A stretch of 17,482 bases of DNA from CAZTEB01 sp964612735 (GTDB taxonomy: Bacteria > Patescibacteriota > Microgenomatia > UBA1400 > PJMF01): contig CAZTEB010000020.1 in the NCBI GenBank assembly GCA_964612735.1, forward strand, positions 1 to 17,482, read 5' to 3'. Shown in pieces: positions 1 through 6,337 of this stretch. The notes under the pieces are model-generated. The model was not told the origin of the DNA. It made no database searches and was given only the letters and a program-made list of their open reading frames with translations. Position 1 is the stretch's first letter. Every line of letters starts with the position of its first letter. The translations under genes were made by a program, and so were the position numbers.

Positions 1-417
1 CGTAGAGTCTGTGGGTGTATCTTCCAAAATAGCAGTGATGGCAGCCGCGACTTGCTCACGAACCGTCTCCCAACCACGACCCTGATGACTACCTAGATGC
101 ACCACCACACCCGAACCTTGCACCAAGCTATCAAAGCGTAAATCGTGCTTCAGCACCTCACTAGATTTCTGACGCAGTTCGGCTTTATCCGATGCCAAAT
201 TCACTAAATATAGAGCATGAGTAATAATTGGTGATACAGATAATTCTTGCTGTTTTGAGAACACTTTATCAACATCAATATCAGCTAAGGGCGATCGCTT
301 CCAAACCCGAGGACTTCCCGAAAAAACTTGAACGCAGTTTGCGCCGATAGCATGAGCGCGTTCAATGGCTTTATGCAACCCACCAGCTGCTGAAACGTGA
401 GCTCCAATCTTTCTCAT
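1..417 (-). CDS. nfo: Endonuclease IV (AP endonuclease), 5' part only
   Basis: Class II AP endonuclease that cleaves DNA 5' of abasic sites in base excision repair; it is a Zn-dependent TIM-barrel enzyme. I translated the minus strand from the ATG at 417. The first 139 codons are open to the window edge, so the 3' half lies outside. The N-terminus has the family start IGAHVSAAGGLHKAI, then GANCVQVF and SPRVW, and later VVVHLGSHQGRG, whose His belongs to the Zn-site set of the family. The start is supported by a GGGGAG Shine-Dalgarno a few bases upstream (within 418-430). The gene follows the glyA stop by only 8 bases, so the two are probably cotranscribed. Identity is secure from the motifs; completeness cannot be judged. 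Confidence 0.93.
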   Translation of the reverse strand, partial: MRKIGAHVSAAGGLHKAIERAHAIGANCVQVFSGSPRVWKRSPLADIDVDKVFSKQQELSVSPIITHALYLVNLASDKAELRQKSSEVLKHDLRFDSLVQGSGVVVHLGSHQGRGWETVREQVAAAITAILEDTPTDST

Positions 418-425
418 ATACTCCC

Positions 426-1784
426 CTACTCCACAAAGAGCGGATACTTCTCTGCCATTGCTTTGACTTCTTTGGCAATGTCTAGAAGCACTGGATCTTT
501 GTCAGCCTGCTTCTTAAACTTTTTAATAAACGCTGCTCGAGCAGCCTTATCTTTGGGTAGTTCATGCTCTTTGACGTGCTCGATCACTTGTGCGATCCAC
601 TTAGCTATCTTGCGCATCTGAATAATCTTCATGCCTCGGGTCGTAACCAGTGGCGTGCCGATTCGCAAGCCAGAAGGATAAAACGGCGAACATGGCTCAT
701 TTGGAATGGTGTTACGATTTGCGTAGATACCGGCTACATCAAGTGCATACGCTACTTGGGTTCCCAACCCATAGCCTTTATCAGTCAGGTCTATCAACAT
801 CAAATGTGTCTGGGTACCACCACCAACCAATGTCACGCCTTGTTTCGAAAGAGCCTCTGCTAACGAATCAGCATTCTTTCTGACCTGACGACCATACTTT
901 CTGAAAGCAGCTGTGCTCGCCTCAGCTGCCGCGATGGCAATACCAGCAGTAGTGGCATTGTGTGGGCCACCCTGAGTACCAGGAATAATAGCGCTGTCTA
1001 TGCGCTTAGGAAGATCGGGATCTCGCTTCAAGCCTCGCTTGGTAACCATGATCATGGCTCCCCTGGGACCACGAAATGTCTTGTGAGTCGTACTCATCAC
1101 GACATCAACGTGTGGCACTGGCGAGGGATGTTCGCCCGCTGCCACTAGTCCTGAAAAGTGTGAGATATCTGCCATAAGCCAAGCATCAACTTCGTCAGCT
1201 ATTTTACGAAACTTCGAGAAATTGATGATGTAAGGGTATGCAGTAAAACCACAGATAATCAACTTAGGCTTGTGCTTAATAACGAGCTCTCGGATTTGGT
1301 CAAAGTCGAGCTTGCCATTCTTGCCAAGCGTAAACTGAACACTCTTGAAAAAGGTGCCCGAAAGTGACACCTTGGGCAAACCATGCGTGATGTGGCCACC
1401 ATGCTCTAGCTTTAGCCCCATGACCGTGTCACCTGGTTCTAGCAAAGCGAACTGGATAGCAGTATTAGCTGGAGATCCAGAGTACGGCTGAACATTAACG
1501 TGCTCTACATCAAATACCTTTTTGATGCGCTTGCGGGCCTCAAGCTCAATTTGATCGATAATTTGATTACCTTCATAGTAGCGCTTATCCACCATGCCCT
1601 CAGAGTACTTACTACTCAATGAAGTTGAGAGCACGCTTGCTACTGCTGGCGAAAAGTGATTTTCAGATGGAATTAAACCTATTTTGTCTCGTAGTCGTTG
1701 ATCTTCTTGCTCTATGAGATCAAATATTTTGTCGTGCTTGGGCTTGGCAGCTCGTCTTTTTTTAGCAGTATGTGTAGAAATCAT
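426..1784 (-). CDS. glyA: Serine hydroxymethyltransferase
   Basis: Pyridoxal-phosphate enzyme that interconverts serine and glycine while loading one-carbon units onto tetrahydrofolate; cytosolic homodimer or tetramer. The 452 residues suit the family (about 415-470). Visible landmarks are the substrate-binding LIPSENHFSP near residue 40, YYEGNQIIDQIE around 70-80, the PLP-ring Asp in MADISH (Asp206), and the Schiff-base lysine in STTHKTFRGPRG (Lys235). The C-terminus is a little extended and lysine-rich. An 18-residue basic N-terminal extension precedes the usual start. The ATG at 1784 has a good AAGGAG Shine-Dalgarno (1788-1793), one of only two clear ones in this window. nfo follows 8 bases downstream. 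Upstream lies a promoter-like site followed by a terminator hairpin (see 1831-1898), which may control this gene. Confidence 0.97.
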   Translation of the reverse strand: MISTHTAKKRRAAKPKHDKIFDLIEQEDQRLRDKIGLIPSENHFSPAVASVLSTSLSSKYSEGMVDKRYYEGNQIIDQIELEARKRIKKVFDVEHVNVQPYSGSPANTAIQFALLEPGDTVMGLKLEHGGHITHGLPKVSLSGTFFKSVQFTLGKNGKLDFDQIRELVIKHKPKLIICGFTAYPYIINFSKFRKIADEVDAWLMADISHFSGLVAAGEHPSPVPHVDVVMSTTHKTFRGPRGAMIMVTKRGLKRDPDLPKRIDSAIIPGTQGGPHNATTAGIAIAAAEASTAAFRKYGRQVRKNADSLAEALSKQGVTLVGGGTQTHLMLIDLTDKGYGLGTQVAYALDVAGIYANRNTIPNEPCSPFYPSGLRIGTPLVTTRGMKIIQMRKIAKWIAQVIEHVKEHELPKDKAARAAFIKKFKKQADKDPVLLDIAKEVKAMAEKYPLFVE

Positions 1785-1830
1785 GAACTCCTTTAGGTAG
1801 GTACTAGGTTAGTATTCACTTGGTGTTGAG

Positions 1831-1860
1831 AAAAAATGCGCAGCTAAATCAGCTTGCGCA
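1831..1860 (-). terminator. Intrinsic terminator hairpin upstream of glyA
   Basis: On the minus strand, TGCGCA-A-GCT, loop GATTT, AGC-TGCGCA form a 9-bp stem with one bulged A, followed directly by six T (1836-1831). A second hairpin, GGCTGG/CCAGCC with a 9-nt loop (1881-1861), stands immediately before it. The terminator may end the 2251-2005 operon. Because an extended -10 site lies just upstream (1898-1890), it could instead be an attenuator in the glyA leader. Confidence 0.75.
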
Positions 1861-1889
1861 GGCTGGACAACACCACCAGCCGTGGATAG

Positions 1890-1898
1890 GTTATACCA
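1890..1898 (-). promoter_or_regulatory. Extended -10 promoter element upstream of glyA
   Basis: The minus strand reads TGGTATAAC, a TGn extended -10 followed by a 5/6 match to TATAAT. No good -35 is visible. Transcription would start near 1883 and run straight into the two hairpins at 1881-1837 before reaching glyA. Confidence 0.4.
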
Positions 1899-2004
1899 TA
1901 TCCATGGTAGCTCCAGGCTAAAGGGTTGAAAATGAGGTTTGGTGTGGGAAGGTGGATTTGATCATGATTCAATGTTCTTAATATATGGGATAAGACATTG
2001 CTTA

Positions 2005-2232
2005 CTACCGTCTTGGATCCTCCAACATGTTCTGCACCATGATAGCACTCACAAATATTTCAACTGGTGTATCTCTATCAACTAAAACTACCGGCTGAGG
2101 TTCAGCAGCGCTGTCACCCAATGCACCAGTGCCAGGGACGGTATAAAAAGCAACAGTGTCTTTCAGTCCAAACTGCAGAGAGTCACCAGTGGCAAAGTTG
2201 ACGCCATTCTCTTCTATTCGGTTTATAGCCAT
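2005..2232 (-). CDS. Small hypothetical protein (75 aa)
   Basis: I do not recognise this family. The protein is acidic and soluble, with no membrane segment or signal peptide. It has a beta-rich middle (QFGLKDTVAFYTVPG, then PQPVVLVDRDTPVEIFV) and ends in a short helix, AIMVQNMLEDPRR. It starts at the ATG at 2232, 18 bases after the stop of the 272-residue gene, so the two probably form one operon. The 18-base gap contains a perfect TATAAT on the coding strand, so an internal promoter is possible. Reading frame and operon position favour a real gene, but no function can be given. Confidence 0.65.
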   Translation of the reverse strand: MAINRIEENGVNFATGDSLQFGLKDTVAFYTVPGTGALGDSAAEPQPVVLVDRDTPVEIFVSAIMVQNMLEDPRR

Positions 2233-2242
2233 AGCATCTTCA

Positions 2243-2248
2243 ATTATA
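2243..2248 (-). promoter_or_regulatory. TATAAT -10 element before the 75-aa gene
   Basis: The minus strand reads TATAAT, ending 10 bases before the ATG at 2232, inside the 18-base gap between the two unknown genes. No convincing -35 is present. It could drive the 75-residue gene with a leader of only a few bases. Confidence 0.35.
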
Positions 2249-2250
2249 CC

Positions 2251-3069
2251 TCATAATCCTGCAGTAGCTAGCGACAGGAGCCCAAGTTCTACCCGTTCTG
2301 CAGCGTATTCAGTTTCATAAACATCAGTAATATCTCGGGAATGCTCAGATTGCAACAACTCAACAAGCACATCCTCAGTTGGAATCTTCGCCACAATAAG
2401 CCGTTCCAAATCATCTAATGAAATTTCTACAGCTTCATCGTCATCCTCATTTCTGATAGTGGTCACTATCTTTTCACCACCCAACTTATTTTCTTTAGCA
2501 AATCTGAGATACTCTAATAAGTTCACTCCAGCAGAGCTTGCTGGGTTATAAAAGTGACCTAATTCATCTTCGTTCATTGGAGGTGCATCAGTCAACTCAA
2601 TCACAAAACTAGCTAGCTTGAGTGCCGACTTTACCCCCTCTTTTACAGTCCTTCCAAACCCAAATGAGAGATGCCACTCTTGCTCAATGACATCTACATA
2701 CTCTTCTGAGTAGATACGTCGAACTCGATCGGGAATACCTACCCCACCCTCTCGGGAAGGCTTCCCTGTGGGTAATTTTTTGGTGGCAACGTCAGCGGCG
2801 TACACCACCACTTCTCTGTCATCAGCCAGAAATAGCTCATGCATCATCTCGAACTGATGAACGGCGTGTATCACCATCATCAACTTAAACACCACCGCTT
2901 CTTTGGCATCCAGAGGCTCGTCTCTTGGTGCATATTGGTCAGTATCAAGACCGATAGTCCAGGGAACCATCTTAAGAAGTTCGGTAATAGTTTCTTCTTT
3001 TGCTGTGGAAGCAAAAAGGGCACTGTTTTCAAACAGTGCCGAAAGTGGGCTTAATACTTCATTGCTCAT
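2251..3069 (-). CDS. Hypothetical acidic protein (272 aa)
   Basis: No family recognised. The sequence is strongly acidic and mostly helical, with no signal peptide and no clear transmembrane segment. The middle (about residues 55-85) is a hydrophobic His/Met-rich helix, FKLMMVIHAVHQFEMMHELF. A Gly/Pro-rich stretch, PTGKPSREGGVGIP, follows around 100-115, then an acidic C-terminal half with a run of Asp/Glu (NEDDDEAVEI). The ATG at 3069 is preceded by GAAG 3 bases upstream, a weak ribosome site. The 75-residue gene follows 18 bases later. Expression is probably controlled by the structured leader and terminator at 3093-3168, whose T-run ends 23 bases before this ATG. Frame length and operon structure make it a credible gene of unknown role. 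Confidence 0.75.
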   Translation of the reverse strand: MSNEVLSPLSALFENSALFASTAKEETITELLKMVPWTIGLDTDQYAPRDEPLDAKEAVVFKLMMVIHAVHQFEMMHELFLADDREVVVYAADVATKKLPTGKPSREGGVGIPDRVRRIYSEEYVDVIEQEWHLSFGFGRTVKEGVKSALKLASFVIELTDAPPMNEDELGHFYNPASSAGVNLLEYLRFAKENKLGGEKIVTTIRNEDDDEAVEISLDDLERLIVAKIPTEDVLVELLQSEHSRDITDVYETEYAAERVELGLLSLATAGL

Positions 3070-3092
3070 AGCTTCAATTCACTAGTACTACT

Positions 3093-3168
3093 AAAAAAAC
3101 CACCCGCCGTGTCGCGCTCACTTGGTTGTCCTCTCCTCTGTTACTTGGGTAACACAGGCGGTTTGTGG
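3093..3168 (-). terminator. Strong intrinsic terminator in the leader of the 272-aa gene
   Basis: On the minus strand, CCAC (3168-3165), bulge AAA, CCGCC (3161-3157) pair with GGCGG (3108-3104) and GTGG (3103-3100), followed by seven T (3099-3093). The 48-nt apical part holds a nested hairpin, TGTTAC-CCAA-GTAACA. It lies 23 bases upstream of the ATG at 3069, which suggests attenuation rather than gene-end termination. Confidence 0.75.
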
Positions 3169-3245
3169 CTTGGGAGCGAAAACAAGGTTTAGGTGATTTC
3201 GCTTCTCTTTTTTCTGGTTACAGCTGATACATTACATATCAGTTG
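3093..3245 (-). promoter_or_regulatory. Candidate structured leader RNA (riboswitch-like or small RNA)
   Basis: Three hairpins follow each other on the minus strand. The first is a 9-bp stem with one G-T pair and a 7-nt loop (3245-3221). The second is AGCGAAA/TTTCGCT around a 15-nt loop (3203-3175). The third is the terminator at 3168-3093. The 3' arm of the second hairpin contains CGCTC (3178-3174), which can instead pair with GAGCG (3119-3115) inside the terminator loop, giving a pseudoknot or a switch. I do not recognise a known riboswitch class. No protein-coding frame of note covers this stretch. Confidence 0.5.
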
Positions 3246-3275
3246 TGTATAAAGGAGTATTAAACACTTTTTGAG

Positions 3276-3299
3276 AAAAAAGTGCAAGTGGGAAACTTG
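3276..3299 (-). terminator. Weak terminator-like hairpin after the kinase gene
   Basis: The minus strand shows CAAGT, loop TTCCC, ACTTG, then CAC and six T (3281-3276). The stem is only 5 bp. Its position just downstream of the UMP-kinase-like gene fits a transcription end. Confidence 0.4.
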
Positions 3300-3315
3300 T
3301 TCTGGAAAAACAGAG

Positions 3316-4251
3316 CTAATAGTTTAGGCAGCTGAGTGATANNNNNNNNNNCATTTCTCCAGTGCCCCCACCAGTAATAACGGTACCAGTTTCTAGCTCA
3401 TTTGCTCCCTCAAGAAACGAAATGACATCTTTCCAATTACTCGGAATCCCAAAGTAGAGTCGCACAGCATCCTCATCAATAGTGTCAACTATTTTCCGTA
3501 GCCTTTCTACGGCAACCGGATCTATGGGGATGCTCATACCTGGCTTAAACGGCTTGCCACCTAGAATTTCTCCATCAATCAACTGATCCAGCCTAGCCAT
3601 TCGAATAGCTTTTGCTTGAACATCTTTCTTGGGATCTGCCGTATATATAGCCTCGATATCAGAAAAAATAACCAGGTTAATGACAGCTGATGCTAATGAA
3701 CTATCAGCACTTGAGGCCAATTCCCTTAATCGGGTCAGCTCGAGCTCAGCCCAAGTTGCCGCTACCGCATCAGTCGACTGACCAGCTTCTAAACCACCAG
3801 CGACAAATACGGTGATGTCATCTGGATTCCTTGGTTGAGATACTAGACCTGAAGCTTCCTCAATAGACGTCGGTATCCCCCCAACTATCTGGATATTTTT
3901 TGGGTGAGCTGCACCTACTAATGATCCCCTCAGTTCTTCTCTGAGTTGATGAGCGTGTCGGTGAGTTACTTCGATCCCAGCCTTATTTTTGACCAGATCA
4001 ATCTCCGCTTGATGAGCCATTGTATTTTTGGCCAAAAACTCCCGTTCTACGGTTGCCTGTGCCTCTCGAGCTGGCTTACCCCCACCAATCACTAGAAAGA
4101 TAGCGTCAAACTTTAATAAAGCGGGTGCCAGATTTTGACAAAGATCTCGCAGTGCTTTGGCGTCCACGCCCTCACTGTCAATGAATGTCGAACCACCAAG
4201 CTTGAGAACCAATAATTGCGGTGCTTCTTGAATTGTGTTTGCAGTACTCAT
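3316..4251 (-). CDS. Amino acid kinase family protein, UMP-kinase-like; 3' end in assembly gap
   Basis: Likely a nucleotide-monophosphate kinase of the amino acid kinase fold, closest in style to UMP kinase (PyrH), which phosphorylates UMP with ATP. Motifs in order are the N-terminal VLKLGGSTF (ATP-binding strand-loop), LVIGGGKPARE, VFVAGGLEAGQSTDAVAATWAE (Gly-rich motif with STD, as in UMP kinases), and FSDIEAIYTADPKKD, the nucleotide-site motif typical of archaeal-type UMP kinases (VDGVYTADPKKD). The end matches the family ending GTVI. About 300 residues precede the gap, longer than the usual 225-245, through inserts around residues 85-130 and 170-190. Codons beyond the N run (3342-3351) are not trustworthy, so the true stop is unknown. 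The ATG at 4251 has only a weak GTGAG upstream. Substrate is inferred, not shown. Confidence 0.75.
   Translation of the reverse strand: MSTANTIQEAPQLLVLKLGGSTFIDSEGVDAKALRDLCQNLAPALLKFDAIFLVIGGGKPAREAQATVEREFLAKNTMAHQAEIDLVKNKAGIEVTHRHAHQLREELRGSLVGAAHPKNIQIVGGIPTSIEEASGLVSQPRNPDDITVFVAGGLEAGQSTDAVAATWAELELTRLRELASSADSSLASAVINLVIFSDIEAIYTADPKKDVQAKAIRMARLDQLIDGEILGGKPFKPGMSIPIDPVAVERLRKIVDTIDEDAVRLYFGIPSNWKDVISFLEGANELETGTVITGGGTGEMXXXXSLSCLNY
3342..3351. other. Assembly gap (10 N)
   Basis: Ten N bases of standard placeholder length. The gap interrupts the last codons of the UMP-kinase-like gene. The true distance and the sequence across the gap are unknown. Confidence 0.99.
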
Positions 4252-4307
4252 ATACGCTCACTAAAATACGTAGCTCTTAGACCTATAATGTTCTATTTAA
4301 GATCAGT

Positions 4308-4335
4308 AGTATACATCAAAATGTGTCAAATCAAA
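4308..4335 (-). promoter_or_regulatory. Possible promoter of the UMP-kinase-like gene
   Basis: On the minus strand TTTGAT (4335-4330), a 16-base spacer and TATACT (4313-4308). This would give a leader of roughly 50 bases. A second -10-like site (TTATAG) lies closer to the gene. Confidence 0.3.
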
Positions 4336-4374
4336 AAAAATCTTTATCTGGTTTATTGACTAGGCACTGTATTC

Positions 4375-5040
4375 TTAATGAGCTCGTCTGGAAAGAACGT
4401 CTAGTGACGACACCCAACGTAACCGCTTGGCAGCGTGCTGATGCATGTCCTCAAGCGTGGCGCAGCCTTGAAATACTTGACCCGTAGCAGTCGCCTCCAT
4501 TAACTCAGCTAGAACTCGCACCAGCGTCGGATATCTACCTGGCCCGTCTTGAGCAAGCCACTTACGCTTAGTCTCCCCCTCGGTGTTTTGCGCCCTGCCG
4601 AATGGCCCAATTCGCCCAGCCTTAGCACGCATTCGATCACTCGCTTCACCACCGTAAAACTTGAAAAGATTGCCTGATGTACCATCTATGAAAAATCGAG
4701 TGCCACCAGGCGTCTCGATCGTGCCACCAAACTTCCCCACCACCCCTATACCACTCGCGCCAAGGGCTAAAGTCTCTGGAATTTTGTCGTTGGCACCACC
4801 TTCGACTATGATCGGAATTTTAACCGCTCCTCGCAAACGCCATAACAAATCAGGCCAGTCGATAGCAATACCAGCCACTACTCCCGTGATGCAACGGCCG
4901 CCACCGCCGATACCGATGTAGGCATCTACAGATTTCTGCAGAGCGCTTTCATTCTTAGAGAGAGTTGTGTGGGGATTAAAGGGCGGCGCCACTCCTTTTT
5001 TAAGGAGAGATAAACTCGGTATCTTCAGCTGTTGCACCAT
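4375..5040 (-). CDS. IMP dehydrogenase/GMP reductase family, C-terminal half only (221 aa)
   Basis: Matches only the C-terminal half of the IMPDH/GMP-reductase (beta/alpha)8 barrel, enzymes that act on IMP or GMP in guanine nucleotide balance. Residues 43-52 (GIGGGGRCIT) align with the catalytic loop GVGPGSICTT and keep the catalytic cysteine as Cys50. IPIIVEGGAN corresponds to the phosphate-binding IPVIADGGI, ALGASGIGVVGKFGGTIETPGG to the LAAGA..VMLGSxxAGTEESPG strand, and FKFYGGEASDRM to the KxYRGMGS segment. The end, GRYPTLVRVLAELMEATATGQVFQGCATLEDM, follows the flap and last helices. IMPDH has about 480 residues and GMP reductase about 340; here the barrel strands before the Cys loop are absent. 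The coding frame has a stop (TAG at 5062-5064) 21 bases upstream of the start, so no longer product is possible in this frame. It could be a remnant, half of a split enzyme, or a new function. Confidence 0.7.
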   Translation of the reverse strand: MVQQLKIPSLSLLKKGVAPPFNPHTTLSKNESALQKSVDAYIGIGGGGRCITGVVAGIAIDWPDLLWRLRGAVKIPIIVEGGANDKIPETLALGASGIGVVGKFGGTIETPGGTRFFIDGTSGNLFKFYGGEASDRMRAKAGRIGPFGRAQNTEGETKRKWLAQDGPGRYPTLVRVLAELMEATATGQVFQGCATLEDMHQHAAKRLRWVSSLDVLSRRAH

Positions 5041-5054
5041 GTCCCAGCTTGCTA

Positions 5055-5070
5055 AGTAGATCTATCTACT
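5055..5070. repeat. 16-bp palindrome in the rluA-family/IMPDH-like gap
   Basis: AGTAGAT, CT, ATCTACT: two perfect 7-base arms around a 2-base centre, 15 bases upstream of the IMPDH-like start. It is too symmetric to form a good RNA hairpin, so it is more likely a protein-binding site. The rest of 5041-5125 shows nothing clear. Confidence 0.45.
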
Positions 5071-5125
5071 AAAAAGTAACTACTTCTAGTTCTAACTGAG
5101 AATAATCGCTTTTACTAGGGTGAAT

Positions 5126-5950
5126 TTACTGGGAAGTAAGGCCTGAAAGCACCTTCTGAAGATCATTGCTCAATGGCGCTTCCCAGCTCATTTCATCGTG
5201 TGTTCGAGGGTGCGCGAGTGTCAACTCATAGGCGTGCAAGAAATGTCGAGAGCACCAGAGTGGGTCAAGCTTTCGTCGCTTCTTGCCAAGATACTGAGTG
5301 TCTCCAACGAGCGGATGCTGAATGTGCATGAAGTGCACTCTAATCTGATGCGTGCGACCGGTTTTGGGCCAACACTCGACTAAACTAAAACCTTCATACA
5401 GTCGCTCCATAGAACGCTGGGCTGCTGCCGAAGCCTGATTAAGAGACTCTGGAGAAAGTCCTGAGTAGGTGTCGATCACTCGATAGGTAGTCACAGCTGG
5501 TCTACCATCCTGACTGACAGCAAACTTCTTTCGATCTCTACTTGAACGAGCAATGGCATAGTCTAAGACATCCTGCTGAGCTGGTAACATCCCGTGTACT
5601 AAAGCCAAGTAGGTCTTGGTAACGCGTCGTCGTTTGAACTGACCCATCAGATGCAGTAAGCTACCGGGATGCTTGGCAAGAATCAGCACACCACTAGTGT
5701 CCTTATCAAGACGATGGACGATGCCATCACGCTGAGCAAAGATCTCCTCAGGAGTGCCATATGCATCACTATGATCATCAGGAAGCAACTCAGACCAGTC
5801 GGTGGTTCGTGACTGAGCAGGTAAGTACTGCTGCCGCATCCATGTTTGGACAGTAGTACCATCAGTGGTGGCCGCATCATTGACGACTACACCAGCGGGC
5901 TTAGAGATCAGCAGTAGATCTTGATCCTGATACAGAATGTCGAATGCCAT
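5126..5950 (-). CDS. RluA/RluD-family pseudouridine synthase
   Basis: Isomerises specific uridines in rRNA or tRNA to pseudouridine. The N-terminus DILYQDQDLLLISKPAGVVV is the typical start of the catalytic domain. HRLDKDTSGVLI (residues 79-90) is the family signature, with catalytic Asp82. Later come KTYLALVHG, GRPAVTTYRV, the conserved GRTHQIRVHF, HPLVGDTQYLG and RHFLHAYELTLAHP. The protein (274 residues) lacks the N-terminal S4 RNA-binding domain found in RluD and RluC, so the RluA-like short form is the best guess; the target site cannot be assigned. An insert at about residues 42-75 (TDWSELLPDDHSDAYGTPEE) is longer than usual. The start overlaps the last 50 bases of lspA, and a TGATACTAT element ends 6 bases before the ATG, so it may have its own leaderless transcript. 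Confidence 0.92.
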   Translation of the reverse strand: MAFDILYQDQDLLLISKPAGVVVNDAATTDGTTVQTWMRQQYLPAQSRTTDWSELLPDDHSDAYGTPEEIFAQRDGIVHRLDKDTSGVLILAKHPGSLLHLMGQFKRRRVTKTYLALVHGMLPAQQDVLDYAIARSSRDRKKFAVSQDGRPAVTTYRVIDTYSGLSPESLNQASAAAQRSMERLYEGFSLVECWPKTGRTHQIRVHFMHIQHPLVGDTQYLGKKRRKLDPLWCSRHFLHAYELTLAHPRTHDEMSWEAPLSNDLQKVLSGLTSQ

Positions 5951-6335
5951 ACAGATATAGTATCACTCCTCCAAATAGCGCCCAATCAGCCAAGTTGTTG
6001 GTGAGAGATGTAAACGGCACTGGCAACCAATCAACGACGTACCCCAGTAGTATACGATCAACTTGATTTGACACTGCCCCTCCCACAAACATACCCAGTG
6101 ACACTGGATGACGCCGCAACAAGCCACTTCGCAACCAATGCATCACAACGATCGCCAGCACTACTGAAACCGTCGCTGTCACCAGCTCTGCAGGCAGTAC
6201 GGCTCCCAAACCGAATGAAATACCTTGGTTGGGGTATACAGTGAAGTAGCGACCTGCAACTACCTTAGTAGCTTGGTCAAAAAGCACTACGAGCGCAACC
6301 ACAGCTAGTGGATACCACAGCCCTGATAACTTCAT
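5901..6335 (-). CDS. lspA: Lipoprotein signal peptidase (signal peptidase II)
   Basis: Aspartic membrane protease that removes the signal peptide from diacylated prolipoproteins. The protein has 144 residues and four hydrophobic segments (about 8-26, 48-68, 80-100 and 112-132), as expected. Conserved pieces are FDQATK (Asp20), NQGISFG in the NxGxxF position, the first catalytic Asp in SNQVDR (Asp93), GYVVDW, and the second catalytic Asp in NLADW (Asp117). The usual FN before the second motif is NN here. The gene begins 2 bases after the lgt stop and has no clear Shine-Dalgarno, so translation is probably coupled to lgt. Its 3' end overlaps the pseudouridine synthase by 50 bases. The lgt-lspA order supports both assignments. 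Confidence 0.9.
   Translation of the reverse strand: MKLSGLWYPLAVVALVVLFDQATKVVAGRYFTVYPNQGISFGLGAVLPAELVTATVSVVLAIVVMHWLRSGLLRRHPVSLGMFVGGAVSNQVDRILLGYVVDWLPVPFTSLTNNLADWALFGGVILYLYGIRHSVSGSRSTADL
5957..5965 (-). promoter_or_regulatory. Extended -10 box, 6 nt before the pseudouridine synthase start
   Basis: The minus strand reads TGATACTAT, then six bases, then the ATG at 5950. The usual -10 to +1 distance would place the first transcribed base at the A of the ATG. The element lies inside the 3' end of lspA. Confidence 0.45.
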
Positions 6336-6337
6336 GA

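Noticed and set aside
290..300. GCGATCGC octamer (HIP1-like), also near 8446
   Set aside because: Only two copies in 17 kb and no sign of cyanobacterial gene content; probably chance or codon use.
3176..3210. Plus-strand terminator-like hairpin followed by TCTCTTTTTT
   Set aside because: No plus-strand gene ends here; the stem is better explained as part of the minus-strand leader.
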